From the IMG/VR virus record IMGVR_UViG_3300003937_000346, positions 1 through 64,000 of that record: DNA of 64,000 bases. One strand, 5' to 3'. A model generated the notes under the pieces. The model did not search any database, was not told where the DNA came from, and saw only the letters and a program-made list of their open reading frames with translations. This DNA comes from a virus. This document shows, piece after piece, positions 20,465 to 28,873 of this stretch. The first letter of the stretch is position 1; the number at the start of each line of letters is the position of its first letter. The position numbers and the translations under genes are program-made.

Positions 20465-22513
20465 TTATTCTTTACCTATATCACCACAAGGACCCGATGA
20501 ATATGAACCTCCATAACACATTGGTTGTGAACCACAACAATCTATGAACGCACCATCCTCCATACATTCACCCATGGCATAAACACATGGACTATTGCAA
20601 CTACAATTGGTCCATTCAAATTCTTTATGATAACACATACACCCAATCTGTTCTTTATTGTGATGAATAACACTTTGTGTAGGGGTTTCAGAACTATCTG
20701 TTCTGAAATAGTAATCTACCTCTTCGACATCTATACTATATGCAACTTCATGGACGTACCTATAACCCATAGAAACTATCGTTTCGGGAATAAGGTTCCC
20801 CCCACTCAATTCTCTTGTTATTACTTTACACCCAACCAATAAATTATCCGCAATCATGAATCGATACAACTCATCGTTTGGTCCTGATGATAGGATTTGA
20901 CTTCTACCTAAAAAGTTATATGTTTTACCCCCACTTAAGGTTATAATGTGTTCAAAAAATCCCGACTCTTCGGAAATAATACTATCAGTACTAACTGAAG
21001 TATCGGTGAGTCCACTTACGTAGGTAATAATTTTAAAATTGGTAATTTTAATATTTGAATCCTGAGTAATAACTTTTAATACAAAAGAACTAAAAGTGTT
21101 TGAACCTTGAGATGGGATCTCAATAGAATATTTACCACCCTCACCACTAACTGTAATTAAATCAGTATTATATCTAGGTAACGTATCATCATCACCATTT
21201 CCGTTATGATTATATGGGTTATTCTCAAATATGAATTTAACATCAATTGACCCTTCACAGGATGCATTAAATGTTAATTTACCACCCTCTTGAAAGGTAA
21301 CATTTGACAATTCAGTATTGGTATTTGCAAAACCACCCCATTCGTTAGATGTAGTTGGGTTATTATATGTTGGATCATAACCTTCTTCTTTGGTATAAGA
21401 CATACCCCCAAATGGGCCATCAAATACGGGTGAATATATTATATTGCTACTATTTAAATCATCTATATTCGAAGAAAAATTAACATGGGATTCGTCATCA
21501 GGTCCTAATCCCGATAATATCACACTTGAGAGGTTATCACCTACTTTAAGATCTTTTAGTTTAACTAACGAACCATCACTTTTTTTAACATTATCGTTTT
21601 CAGATCCAGTATAAAGTTTCGAAGCTGCCGTTGACCCTGTTTTTTGTAAGTACTTAGGTCTCTCCCATGGAGATAGTTCATTTGTTGTACCATCGTAATC
21701 CACAGCATCTGTTATTGGTAACCTATTAGAATGACAGAATACGTCGAACGGATTTAAAACTGACAGGTCACTTCCGTATAGTATTGTAATATGTCTGTAC
21801 GTTTTTAATTTACCGTCAATTAAATCGTTAGTGTTACAAATATATTCCTGAAGTAATTCATTACTATTTAATCCGTTTTTAAGTGTGTTTAATTCCTCAA
21901 CACTATTAATTCTATATACTTTAGGGTAATTTTTATAGTTGGTCGTAGGATACCTTTCCTTAATAATAAAGTTAGGGTGGTTACCATTGTCTGTTATCGT
22001 CGTACCTATGGTATCTACACTAATCTCATTCCCATCATTAAAAAATACATTAGGTAATGAGTTGGGATTACTGTCAGATATCAATTTTAGAAACCCAAAA
22101 TTATCTTTACAGTATGATTCATCAACTAAAGCATTGTCGTCATATGCAATTCTTAAGATTAGTTTATCATCCGCATCCTCGATCAATGGTAAAGATCCAT
22201 CTTGATTTTGACTGATAAAACTAACATTGTGAGTTTCACCATATACATTAGATAACATATGACTAATCTTTTGATGGGAAGAATTACCGTCATGTTGTTT
22301 GTCTAACCCATCTTGTAATAAGGTAGGACCTAAAGCGTCTATAATGACAATACTTGTTATGTTATTATCTAAAAGAAACTGATCAAATACAGACTTGTTG
22401 AAGTAGTCTTCGGATCTTGCAAATGAAGGTAAAACAGAAGTGTTACTTTCTAAGTGTTTAAAATTACCGTTATTATCTTTAAGGTAATCATTACCTACCA
22501 AAACTGCTCTCAT
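20465..22513 (-). CDS. Large phage protein: ATP-grasp-like region, Hint-like halves and Cys-rich tail (682 aa)
   Basis: No signal peptide. Residues about 180-260 (NFIIKERYPT, LLQEYI, LKTYRHITILYGSDL) resemble the ATP-binding half of an ATP-grasp fold. Around 305-330, VKKSDGSLVKLKDLKVGDNL matches the first block of a Hint/intein-type domain. Near 590-620, SIDVEEVDYYF then VIHHN matches its last block with the terminal His-Asn. The two blocks are separated by about 250 residues of beta-rich insertion. The usual N-terminal nucleophile Cys/Ser is not clear, so self-cleavage may be lost. The last 60 residues have 14 cysteines (CMCYHKEF, CSCNSPC, DCCGSQPMC). Probably a virion or adhesin-processing protein; the assignment is tentative. 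Confidence 0.6.
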   Translation of the reverse strand: MRAVLVGNDYLKDNNGNFKHLESNTSVLPSFARSEDYFNKSVFDQFLLDNNITSIVIIDALGPTLLQDGLDKQHDGNSSHQKISHMLSNVYGETHNVSFISQNQDGSLPLIEDADDKLILRIAYDDNALVDESYCKDNFGFLKLISDSNPNSLPNVFFNDGNEISVDTIGTTITDNGNHPNFIIKERYPTTNYKNYPKVYRINSVEELNTLKNGLNSNELLQEYICNTNDLIDGKLKTYRHITILYGSDLSVLNPFDVFCHSNRLPITDAVDYDGTTNELSPWERPKYLQKTGSTAASKLYTGSENDNVKKSDGSLVKLKDLKVGDNLSSVILSGLGPDDESHVNFSSNIDDLNSSNIIYSPVFDGPFGGMSYTKEEGYDPTYNNPTTSNEWGGFANTNTELSNVTFQEGGKLTFNASCEGSIDVKFIFENNPYNHNGNGDDDTLPRYNTDLITVSGEGGKYSIEIPSQGSNTFSSFVLKVITQDSNIKITNFKIITYVSGLTDTSVSTDSIISEESGFFEHIITLSGGKTYNFLGRSQILSSGPNDELYRFMIADNLLVGCKVITRELSGGNLIPETIVSMGYRYVHEVAYSIDVEEVDYYFRTDSSETPTQSVIHHNKEQIGCMCYHKEFEWTNCSCNSPCVYAMGECMEDGAFIDCCGSQPMCYGGSYSSGPCGDIGKE

Positions 22514-22785
22514 ATTAATGTGTTTTTAACTTTTGTTTTAAAGTGTCCTCGGTCTATTTCACTCCATTTACCTTTTGGACACTCATCCCCTTTATTAGTA
22601 AATATCTTACCATGTATAAAACAACCACAAACACCACAACTACAAAAATTATCCTCAACACTACCCTTAAGAAATTCACATCCTTTACAAATTTCTAATC
22701 TTTTTAGTGCCAGATCTTTTTGTTCTATGGTTGGGCTAATTTTTACTTTATATGCCTCAAGTATCTTTTTAAAATCAATCCTCAT
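22510..22785 (-). CDS. Conserved phage Cys-cluster protein (91 aa)
   Basis: N-terminus MRIDFKKILEAYKVKISPTI, then ICKGCEFL, CSCGVCGCFIHGK and DECPKGKW. The pattern CxxC...CxCxxCGCF...CPxGKW is a small metal-binding protein type common in phages of Bacteroidota. I see seven cysteines in two groups, fitting one or two zinc or Fe-S sites. It overlaps the 682-residue gene by 4 nt. Confidence 0.75.
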   Translation of the reverse strand: MRIDFKKILEAYKVKISPTIEQKDLALKRLEICKGCEFLKGSVEDNFCSCGVCGCFIHGKIFTNKGDECPKGKWSEIDRGHFKTKVKNTLI

Positions 22786-22809
22786 AACAATAAATATCTG
22801 TTTAAAATT

Positions 22810-22929
22810 TTAATAGATAATTTTAGGTGTGGGTTTAGGTTTCCCACACGCACCGCACGTCTCTCTGTAACCGGCATTTAATGCACCACAACCACAGTTC
22901 CAAGTGGAATCAACATAACTATTAATCAT
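22810..22929 (-). CDS. Tiny zinc-ribbon protein (39 aa)
   Basis: ATG (MINSYVDSTWNCGCGALNAG) to TAA, with C12, C14, then CGAC at 26-29: a compact four-Cys site. Its ATG overlaps the stop of the previous gene (ATGA at 22926-22929). The C-terminal tail is KPKPTPKIIY. Confidence 0.65.
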   Translation of the reverse strand: MINSYVDSTWNCGCGALNAGYRETCGACGKPKPTPKIIY

Positions 22930-23135
22930 CTTACAATATTAAATGATTTAATGGTGTCACATTTAGTACAAACAACGGTGTCTATTCTACCTCTAACACA
23001 TGAATCTTGTTCCCACAATTCTACATGATATTTATCCGTTTTACAAGTACAATTTTCTTCTACGGTACATCCCACAGAATCCCATTTTTTAAGTTTTGGA
23101 TCGGATAACCATTCTTGTCTTAATAAACTTACCAT
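22926..23135 (-). CDS. Small zinc-binding protein (69 aa)
   Basis: The start at 23135 (MVSLLRQEWLSDPKLKKWDS) follows from the promoter at 23152-23182; the longer frame to 23201 would contain that promoter. Cysteines occur as CTVEENCTC, DSC and VVCTKC, enough for a zinc site. Coupled to the 39-residue gene. Confidence 0.65.
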   Translation of the reverse strand: MVSLLRQEWLSDPKLKKWDSVGCTVEENCTCKTDKYHVELWEQDSCVRGRIDTVVCTKCDTIKSFNIVR

Positions 23136-23151
23136 ACTTAATGTTTTGTTA

Positions 23152-23182
23152 TTAATATAAGAATATTTTTTTAATATATCAA
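23152..23182 (-). promoter_or_regulatory. Promoter of the 23135 operon
   Basis: Minus strand: TTG at 23182-23180, 20 nt, TATATTAA at 23159-23152, 16 nt before the ATG. It lies right after the terminator at 23187-23219, marking a transcription boundary. Confidence 0.55.
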
Positions 23183-23186
23183 GAAT

Positions 23187-23219
23187 AAAAAAAAGGGACA
23201 CAATTTAAATTGTATCCCC
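23187..23219 (-). terminator. Intrinsic terminator after the 525-residue gene
   Basis: On the minus strand GGGGATACAATT pairs with AATTGTGTCCC (one G-U pair, short loop) and is followed by eight T (23194-23187). It ends the transcript of the gene at 23250-24827. Confidence 0.85.
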
Positions 23220-23249
23220 TAATAGATTTGAATAGAACCGAAACCAATA

Positions 23250-24827
23250 TTACTTCTTGTTTATTGTTTTCTTTATGATGTCTTTTATTTCTTCTTCATT
23301 TAACCTCATATCTGCAGTATCCACATCCTGTCTTGTCATTTGAGCCCTTTTAGCTGCCAATTGGAATTGTTTCTTACCACTCATTTCTTTCTTGAAGTTA
23401 TCTAAAATTTCTTTTAGTCCTTGGACAATGTTAACATCTGTTAATGGGTGATTATCTCCTGTGTCCCCACCAACAATTTTACCGTCTTGTTCTTTATCTA
23501 CTTTACCATCAAAATCCTTTTCTTCACTTAAATCAACATCAACAAAAAGATTTATTGATACATCCTCATCCTTGAATATTTTTCTTGCTACTCTATCAGT
23601 AGGTAATTTCTTTGCGTATTCAACGGTATAGACTAATTCCCATCTATATCCAGATGTCATCTCACCTTCACCCTGAGCAATACCTTTTATTTCTAAATCA
23701 GATGATACCATTACTGAAAAATCTTCTTCATTTGGGAAATCACCTCTATCTAATTTGAATACAGGTGTTTTACCGTATCCAGCACCTTGTTGAGTAAAAC
23801 GTGTTTTGGACCAATTAGAATATCCTGAATTGTATTGTCTTCTTAAACTATTGGATTTTTTTGGATTGTACTCATCACTTTCAAAATACTCAGGTGTTCT
23901 ACCCCTCATAACCGTTTTCCTTGTGGTATTTTGGAACTCTTCCTGTGTTTTATATAAATTTATGTTATGTGACTGAAATGTAATCTCTTTATCGTTTACT
24001 TCACTGTATTTATTTCTGTGTTTTGGGTTAAGGATAACTATTTCAGGTAAACTTATTCTTTTTAATGTAGTTACGAAATCTTCATCATCCACTAACTCAT
24101 CTTTTAAGATAGAATTAAATGTTCTATTTATCTTCTCCCTAGTATATGTAGTTTTAGTCCCTGTTGCATCAGGTACTTGATCCGCATTATCAAAAGTGAC
24201 CTCTTCCCCATCATCGCCAGGGATAGGTTTTACACCCCCTATATCTCTACCTCTTGGTTTATATGATGGACAGTTCTCCTCTTTTAACTTAACCTTACCA
24301 AATTTCTCTTTTAGTTTAGGTACTAAATCAGGGTGTTTTTCTGTCAGTTCGTCCCATTCACAAGTAAAAATAATTGGGGTGACCTCTCCGTTTTCATATC
24401 TATACCAACCAACATGTTCAATCGGTTTACCGTCATTGTCTGTTTCGAACATTGCTGTCCAAGGTGCAATTACTTCCTTTTGATCCACACTAGAGACGGT
24501 TTGTTCACTTCTGTTGTCGTCAACAATAACATCACCAGGTTGTATTTGTGTTACCTTAACAGTGTTCTTATTTTCTCCATCAACTTTTATAACTGATTGT
24601 GATGTACTAAATGTCATCTCCTCACCATTATCTAAAGTTAAAACAATTTTTTTAGATTTTTTTGTGGGTTTACCTGGTTCAATTTCTTTCTTTGGGAGTT
24701 GGTCTGGCCTTAACGGCATTTCGTCTAACTCCTTAGATTCGTCAAAACCTTTATACCCAGGTCGTCTTATAGTGGTTAGATTCTCACCAATAAGAGTCAA
24801 AATATCTTTTTTACTTAATTCTTCCAT
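23250..24827 (-). CDS. Large phage protein with capsid-targeting-like N-terminus (525 aa)
   Basis: Begins MEELSKKDILTLIGENLTTI with I13-G14-E15 as possible [LI]-x-E site. Residues about 60-115 form a beta-rich region (VLTLDNGEEMTFSTSQSVI, TQIQPGDVIVDD) vaguely like one half of a Hint fold. The middle is polar (GRDIGGVKPIPGDDGEE). Later segments (PVFKLDRGDFPNEEDFSVMV, INLFVDVDLSEEKDF) look like a folded beta domain. It ends with a charged helix, LNEEEIKDIIKKTINKK. Monocistronic, bounded by the terminator at 23187-23219. Virion-associated protein is the best guess. Confidence 0.65.
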   Translation of the reverse strand: MEELSKKDILTLIGENLTTIRRPGYKGFDESKELDEMPLRPDQLPKKEIEPGKPTKKSKKIVLTLDNGEEMTFSTSQSVIKVDGENKNTVKVTQIQPGDVIVDDNRSEQTVSSVDQKEVIAPWTAMFETDNDGKPIEHVGWYRYENGEVTPIIFTCEWDELTEKHPDLVPKLKEKFGKVKLKEENCPSYKPRGRDIGGVKPIPGDDGEEVTFDNADQVPDATGTKTTYTREKINRTFNSILKDELVDDEDFVTTLKRISLPEIVILNPKHRNKYSEVNDKEITFQSHNINLYKTQEEFQNTTRKTVMRGRTPEYFESDEYNPKKSNSLRRQYNSGYSNWSKTRFTQQGAGYGKTPVFKLDRGDFPNEEDFSVMVSSDLEIKGIAQGEGEMTSGYRWELVYTVEYAKKLPTDRVARKIFKDEDVSINLFVDVDLSEEKDFDGKVDKEQDGKIVGGDTGDNHPLTDVNIVQGLKEILDNFKKEMSGKKQFQLAAKRAQMTRQDVDTADMRLNEEEIKDIIKKTINKK

Positions 24828-24870
24828 TAGATCGTTTTATATATAAATACTTTATTTATTAGTTTAAACC

Positions 24871-25200
24871 TTACAAACTAAAACTTTCCCCACATCCACA
24901 GGTTCTTGATGCGTTTGGGTTGATCCATTCAAACCCTTTACCGTTTAAACCACCTTGGAAATCTAACACTGTTCCCGCTAAATAAAGTAGTGAAGGTTTA
25001 TTAACAACCACCTTTATTGCGTCCACTTCAAAGACACTATCACCCTCATTTATTTTATCATCAAAGTCCATTTCGTATTGTAATCCACTACAACCTCCAC
25101 CACTTACACCAACCCTGAGATTGTGAGTGTCGGGGGTTATACCTTCATCCATCATTAGACCCACTATTTTTTCTATTGCTATTTCTGTTACGTCTACCAT
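24871..25200 (-). CDS. A-type iron-sulfur carrier protein (HesB/IscA/ErpA family)
   Basis: All three conserved cysteines are present: C37 in GGGCSGLQY and C101/C103 in RTCGCGESFSL at the C-terminus, the family's defining arrangement. Length (109) is standard. Such proteins accept and hand over Fe-S clusters or iron to target proteins. Possible clients in this window are the radical-SAM enzyme and the U32-like protein. It has its own promoter (25206-25237). Confidence 0.92.
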   Translation of the reverse strand: MVDVTEIAIEKIVGLMMDEGITPDTHNLRVGVSGGGCSGLQYEMDFDDKINEGDSVFEVDAIKVVVNKPSLLYLAGTVLDFQGGLNGKGFEWINPNASRTCGCGESFSL

Positions 25201-25205
25201 ATTAT

Positions 25206-25237
25206 AAAATATACGAAAAATAAAAATTTATAACAAA
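25206..25237 (-). promoter_or_regulatory. Promoter of the A-type carrier gene
   Basis: Minus strand: TTTG at 25237-25234, 20 nt, TATATTTT at 25213-25206. The ATG is only 5 nt beyond, so the message would be nearly leaderless. The -33 box lies inside the end of the PcfJ-like gene. Confidence 0.55.
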
Positions 25238-26658
25238 TCATATTTCTCTTTAGTCCACTTAACTTGATCATAAATTTTCATACGTTTGTTGAGTGTGTTT
25301 ATTGCACTTTTAAAATCAGAAGGAGTGGGGGAATTTGCCTTACCGTAACACATGGTTTTTTTACCTTTACGATACTGTACATCTACCCATCTTTTACCCT
25401 TCCTTAAAGATATAAATATCGACGCGACACCGTGAACAAACTGATTACCCATACAATTTTTCATTATATGACCCTCCACTTTAAACTCTTCTTCTTTAGA
25501 TAGTAATTTTGGTTGGTAGGTTACATCTCCGATCTTTATTGGTTGTTCAACATGTTTCACAAATTCATCGGGAAAAAGGTATCTAACTCTGTACCCCTTC
25601 TGTAAATATTTTCTTAAGGATTCCCATTCTTCAAATAACGTATCTAATTCAGAATCCTTTGTTGCGGTAAATTTCAATTCAATACCTCTCTTTTCAATCT
25701 TGTTTCTTAATTCAAACAAACGAAATAAAGACATAATCAAAGTACCATCAGATGTAAGATCAGTATTTAATCTTAACCCCTCCTCTTCCCATCTTTGTAT
25801 CAACTTAACCATGTTCCTTTTCTCTGTTTCATTTTTAAGTGGGTGTACTTTCCTGTTGGGGGGTGCCTTATAACAATGTAAATGCCAATCTATCCTATTC
25901 ATATAATCAATGTAGTTGTCACCAAATAATTTACTAAAATAATTAAGTGTTTTGATTATAATGGGCATCCCTTCACTATCATTATTTATGGAACTAATAA
26001 ATTGTCTGTTTTTAATACCGTATTGTTCTAATACCGCAGGTACAAACTTACGATCATTGGTTTTTAAATACTTTTGTTTAGGATAATCCTCTTGTATATC
26101 TATGTAAATCAAATCGTGACCTTTGATGTTCTTTTTGTCTAAGTGAAAATCAACTATAAGGTCGTATAAAGGATCTATCTCAACTTTATTGTACCCCTTT
26201 TTTGAAAGGTACTCATCTTTTATTCTAGGTTGGATTATTTTCCTTATTAGTTCCCACGCCTCTTCAGTCTTCTTTTTGTACCGACTACCCCAACTTGACC
26301 CTTTTTTAGAACCCCCGAAAAAACCAACACTTGTTATATCCTCCAACTGTGAAAACTTATTCTTGGAGGTCCTTCCATTGGAGGATTTCTTATCCCCTAA
26401 AAAACCTTTATTTGTTGTTTGTGAGAACACATGGAAGTCAGAGGTTTTTAAATCAATCGTTAGTTTATGTTCTGTCTCAACTCGTCTTCTTAACTCGAAC
26501 TCGGTTTCATTGTTTTCGTTGAACCTCATATAGGTAAAAAGGTAAAAGAGTTCTACCATCAATACATCATCGTAATGATATATATCAATAGAACATTTCT
26601 CCTGACATTTACCTTTATCTGTTTTCTTGTTTTGTTTGTAATTGAAAACCTTTTCCAC
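25228..26658 (-). CDS. PcfJ-like protein (476 aa)
   Basis: The C-terminal region contains EEEFKVEGHIMKNCMGNQ, then FISLRKGKRWVDVQYRKGKK and CYGKANSPT. This is the hallmark of the PcfJ family found in conjugative plasmids and many phages (a KNC[MV]xxY..IxSLR pattern, then a strand and a Gly/Asn turn). The N-terminal 300 residues are charged and helical with no named domain. Molecular role of the family is unknown. It is transcribed leftwards from 26658; no clear promoter is seen. Confidence 0.8.
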   Translation of the reverse strand: MEKVFNYKQNKKTDKGKCQEKCSIDIYHYDDVLMVELFYLFTYMRFNENNETEFELRRRVETEHKLTIDLKTSDFHVFSQTTNKGFLGDKKSSNGRTSKNKFSQLEDITSVGFFGGSKKGSSWGSRYKKKTEEAWELIRKIIQPRIKDEYLSKKGYNKVEIDPLYDLIVDFHLDKKNIKGHDLIYIDIQEDYPKQKYLKTNDRKFVPAVLEQYGIKNRQFISSINNDSEGMPIIIKTLNYFSKLFGDNYIDYMNRIDWHLHCYKAPPNRKVHPLKNETEKRNMVKLIQRWEEEGLRLNTDLTSDGTLIMSLFRLFELRNKIEKRGIELKFTATKDSELDTLFEEWESLRKYLQKGYRVRYLFPDEFVKHVEQPIKIGDVTYQPKLLSKEEEFKVEGHIMKNCMGNQFVHGVASIFISLRKGKRWVDVQYRKGKKTMCYGKANSPTPSDFKSAINTLNKRMKIYDQVKWTKEKYDLL

Positions 26659-26686
26659 ACCAATAATTTAGGTGAAAAAAAAATAA

Positions 26687-26718
26687 TTGTGTAGTGTTAT
26701 TTTAGTAATTTATATAGG
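26687..26718 (+). promoter_or_regulatory. Weak promoter for the 26744 gene
   Basis: Plus strand: TTG at 26687-26689, 21 nt, TATATAGG at 26711-26718. The spacing fits but the -7 box matches only partly. Two TATTTAT elements (26719-26725, 26731-26737) follow before the ATG. Confidence 0.35.
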
Positions 26719-26743
26719 TATTTATAATAATATTTATAAAATT

Positions 26744-26947
26744 ATGGCATCAAATAAAATTAAACCTTCTTCTAAAGAATACATGAGAGATTCTAAAGGT
26801 AAAATAATGAACAGTAAGTGGTACTACAAGCACCATACTACTTCCAATACTTCTACTGAAGAATTAAAAAAACTGTACGAATCTCCCTCATATAACAAAA
26901 AAAAGAATATAATTAAGAAAGAACTTATAAAAAGAGGAGTTCTGTAG
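26744..26947 (+). CDS. Small basic protein (67 aa)
   Basis: The start at 26744 (MASNKIKPSSKEYMRDSKGK) is preferred over an upstream ATG at 26687, which would add a hydrophobic run read through the promoter-like AT tract. The product is strongly basic (YNKKKNIIKKELIKRGVL at the end). It is the only plus-strand gene between 13.8 and 30.6 kb. Possibly DNA- or RNA-binding. Confidence 0.6.
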   Translation: MASNKIKPSSKEYMRDSKGKIMNSKWYYKHHTTSNTSTEELKKLYESPSYNKKKNIIKKELIKRGVL

Positions 26948-26951
26948 GGTT

Positions 26952-27188
26952 TTAAAACGAAAAATAGTTAACTATTATTTCACCCATATTGTGTGATGGT
27001 ACCACGTAACTAAAACCGTGTGTTTCACATATACGGATAACCCCATCTCTCATGGGTTTACTATTACCTGTGATTATTGTTAGACTGAATGTCCCACTAT
27101 TAGATCTAATTAATAACTCATCTTCGACAAGAATGAACGCTTCCGTCCTGTTTAGTCCATGTAAATCAATAACGTTACTTCTCACCAA
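26952..27188 (-). CDS. Small MutS-related (Smr) domain protein (78 aa)
   Basis: IDLHGLNRTEAFILVEDELL (start of the Smr domain, DLHG motif), then SLTIITGNSKPMRDGVIRIC (the ITGxG-type motif is ITGNS here) and a final strand GEIIVNYF. Smr domains are nicking or RNA endonucleases; this is the bare domain. Loss of the usual Gly in the second motif may reduce activity. It overlaps the chorismate mutase gene by 14 nt. Confidence 0.8.
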   Translation of the reverse strand: MVRSNVIDLHGLNRTEAFILVEDELLIRSNSGTFSLTIITGNSKPMRDGVIRICETHGFSYVVPSHNMGEIIVNYFSF

Positions 27189-27474
27189 TTATTCTTTTTT
27201 GGTCTTTTATTGAGTACTCAAATATTAGGTTGTATATGTCTTTAAGTAATTGTGGTGGTAAACCATCATCATTACATTTAGTTTCAAGTCTTCCGTAAAT
27301 TTCTTCTTTACGCTTCTCACACATATCCGTAATGTGGTATTCTCTTTTTAACTTACCTATGAGGTTAGTATCGTTAAATCTTTTTTTAATACAACCATAC
27401 AACGCATCATCCAAAACATCAATCTTTCTTCTTAATATGTCTAAACGAAAATTATAATTATTCTTTTGTTCCAT
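27175..27474 (-). CDS. AroQ-type chorismate mutase-like protein (99 aa)
   Basis: The start at 27474 (MEQKNNYNFRLDILRRKIDV) is chosen; the longer frame to 27522 lies inside the thioesterase gene. RLDILRRKIDVLDDALYGCI matches helix 1 of E. coli chorismate mutase almost residue for residue (LRRKIDVLD), followed by KKRF and IGKLKREY, with the Arg and Lys matching active-site R28 and K39. FEYSIKDQK retains the Ser and Gln of helix 3. The Asp-Arg-Glu in helix 2 is changed (DMCEKRKEE), so activity is uncertain. Converts chorismate to prephenate in the Phe/Tyr pathway if active. Confidence 0.75.
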   Translation of the reverse strand: MEQKNNYNFRLDILRRKIDVLDDALYGCIKKRFNDTNLIGKLKREYHITDMCEKRKEEIYGRLETKCNDDGLPPQLLKDIYNLIFEYSIKDQKRIIGEK

Positions 27475-27850
27475 ATTTGTTTTTGATTTTGTCAGATAAT
27501 GGAACGGAGTCCCCATTTTCATCTATCCTTACAAATCTTATGTTAGTTTGTAATATAACCGTTTGATTACCTGAGTACACATTATGGGCTCTCGCCTCTA
27601 AATAAAACGTAATTGACGTGTTACCAACATGAACTACATTTCCATAAATCTTAATTAGTTGTCCTTCCTTAGCTGGTTTTTTGAATATACATTTATCAAT
27701 CATGACAGTAACCATTCTTGGTGTGTCACATATCTCCATTGCATATGCAGCACCAGCAGCGTCTAACCATGCTAGTAGTTTACCACCAAACAAGTTAGCG
27801 TGAAAACCTAAATCTGATTTCTTTATTGGGTGTGTTGTTATTAATTGCAT
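27458..27850 (-). CDS. Hotdog-fold acyl-CoA thioesterase (130 aa)
   Basis: NLFGGKLLAWLDAAGAAYAM near residue 20 is the signature of YciA/ACOT-type acyl-CoA hydrolases (usual form N..G.ilG..ll..mD..ga). The later strand VHVGNTSITFYLEARAHNV is the second part of the hotdog domain. Length is standard. It would hydrolyse acyl-CoA to a free fatty acid and CoA. It directly follows thyA (stop of thyA next to its start) and overlaps the chorismate mutase gene by 17 nt. Confidence 0.88.
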   Translation of the reverse strand: MQLITTHPIKKSDLGFHANLFGGKLLAWLDAAGAAYAMEICDTPRMVTVMIDKCIFKKPAKEGQLIKIYGNVVHVGNTSITFYLEARAHNVYSGNQTVILQTNIRFVRIDENGDSVPLSDKIKNKYGTKE

Positions 27851-28873
27851 TTAATTACTTAGTGGTGCTTTTATTGGTGGGTGTGAATGATAATGTAATA
27901 ACTCATAGTCAAAATCACCGTTCATAATATCGGAACTAAGTAATTTCAATTTTGGTAGGTGGGGTTTAGGTTCTCTACTTAATTGTTCTTCCGCCTGTTC
28001 CACATGATTCAAATATAAGTGGGTGTCACCTAAATTACCTATAAGGTCTTCGGGTACCATATTTACTTCTTTAGCAATTAGATGTAGTAACATCCCATAA
28101 GATGCTATGTTGAATGGTAAACCTAAAAACGTATCAACAGATCTCTGATTCCAAGATAAGGATATGGATCTATTTGGTACCCCCATCGCATCCATATGTT
28201 CACTAAAATAATCTGAAGATTTGTTTATAGAACCTCTATTGTGGTAGTCAATTCTTTCATCTAAATTTAATTCTCTGGTATACACTTGGAAACCATAATG
28301 ACAGGGAGGTAAAACCATTTGACTTAACTCTCCAACATTCCATGCCGACACCATCAATCTTCTACTATCAGGATTAACTTTAAGTTCATTAATTAAATTT
28401 GAGATTTGATCTACATAATATGGGTTAACATTACTATCATATCCAAACCAATGTCTCCATTGTTTTCCGTAGATAGGACCTAACTCACCCCATTGATCTC
28501 TAAATTCTTGATCTTCATTGAAATCCTCCATGAACTCCTCTATAGTGAGGGGTTCAATAGTATCGTCATCTTTAAAATTATAGTTGTAAATGTTTAAGTA
28601 ATTTTTATATGCATCACCATTCCAAATTTTACAACCATTGTCCACTAAGTATTTGATATTAGTATCTCCTTTTAAAAACCATTTTAATTCAGTCATTACG
28701 GATTTGACCGCCATTTTTTTAGTTGTTAGTAGAGGGAAACCATCGTTCATGTTATGTCTTATCTGTCTACCAAACACAGATAATGTACCTGTCCCTGTAC
28801 GATCATTCTTCTTTACTCCGAAATTTAATATATCATCCAATAATCCTTGGTACTGTGCATCTAACTTATTCAT
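27851..28873 (-). CDS. thyA: Thymidylate synthase
   Basis: Makes dTMP from dUMP with methylene-tetrahydrofolate. RTGTGTLSVFGRQIRHNM near the N-terminus (phosphate-binding Arg), LPPCHYGFQ with catalytic C191, RSVDTFLGLPFNIASYG (dUMP and folate binding), and the end LHYHSHPPIKAPL. At 340 residues it is longer than the E. coli enzyme (264). Extra segments are visible around residues 85-128 and near 203-225. Typical for phages that need extra dTTP. It heads an overlapping run with the thioesterase, chorismate mutase and Smr genes. Confidence 0.96.
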   Translation of the reverse strand: MNKLDAQYQGLLDDILNFGVKKNDRTGTGTLSVFGRQIRHNMNDGFPLLTTKKMAVKSVMTELKWFLKGDTNIKYLVDNGCKIWNGDAYKNYLNIYNYNFKDDDTIEPLTIEEFMEDFNEDQEFRDQWGELGPIYGKQWRHWFGYDSNVNPYYVDQISNLINELKVNPDSRRLMVSAWNVGELSQMVLPPCHYGFQVYTRELNLDERIDYHNRGSINKSSDYFSEHMDAMGVPNRSISLSWNQRSVDTFLGLPFNIASYGMLLHLIAKEVNMVPEDLIGNLGDTHLYLNHVEQAEEQLSREPKPHLPKLKLLSSDIMNGDFDYELLHYHSHPPIKAPLSN

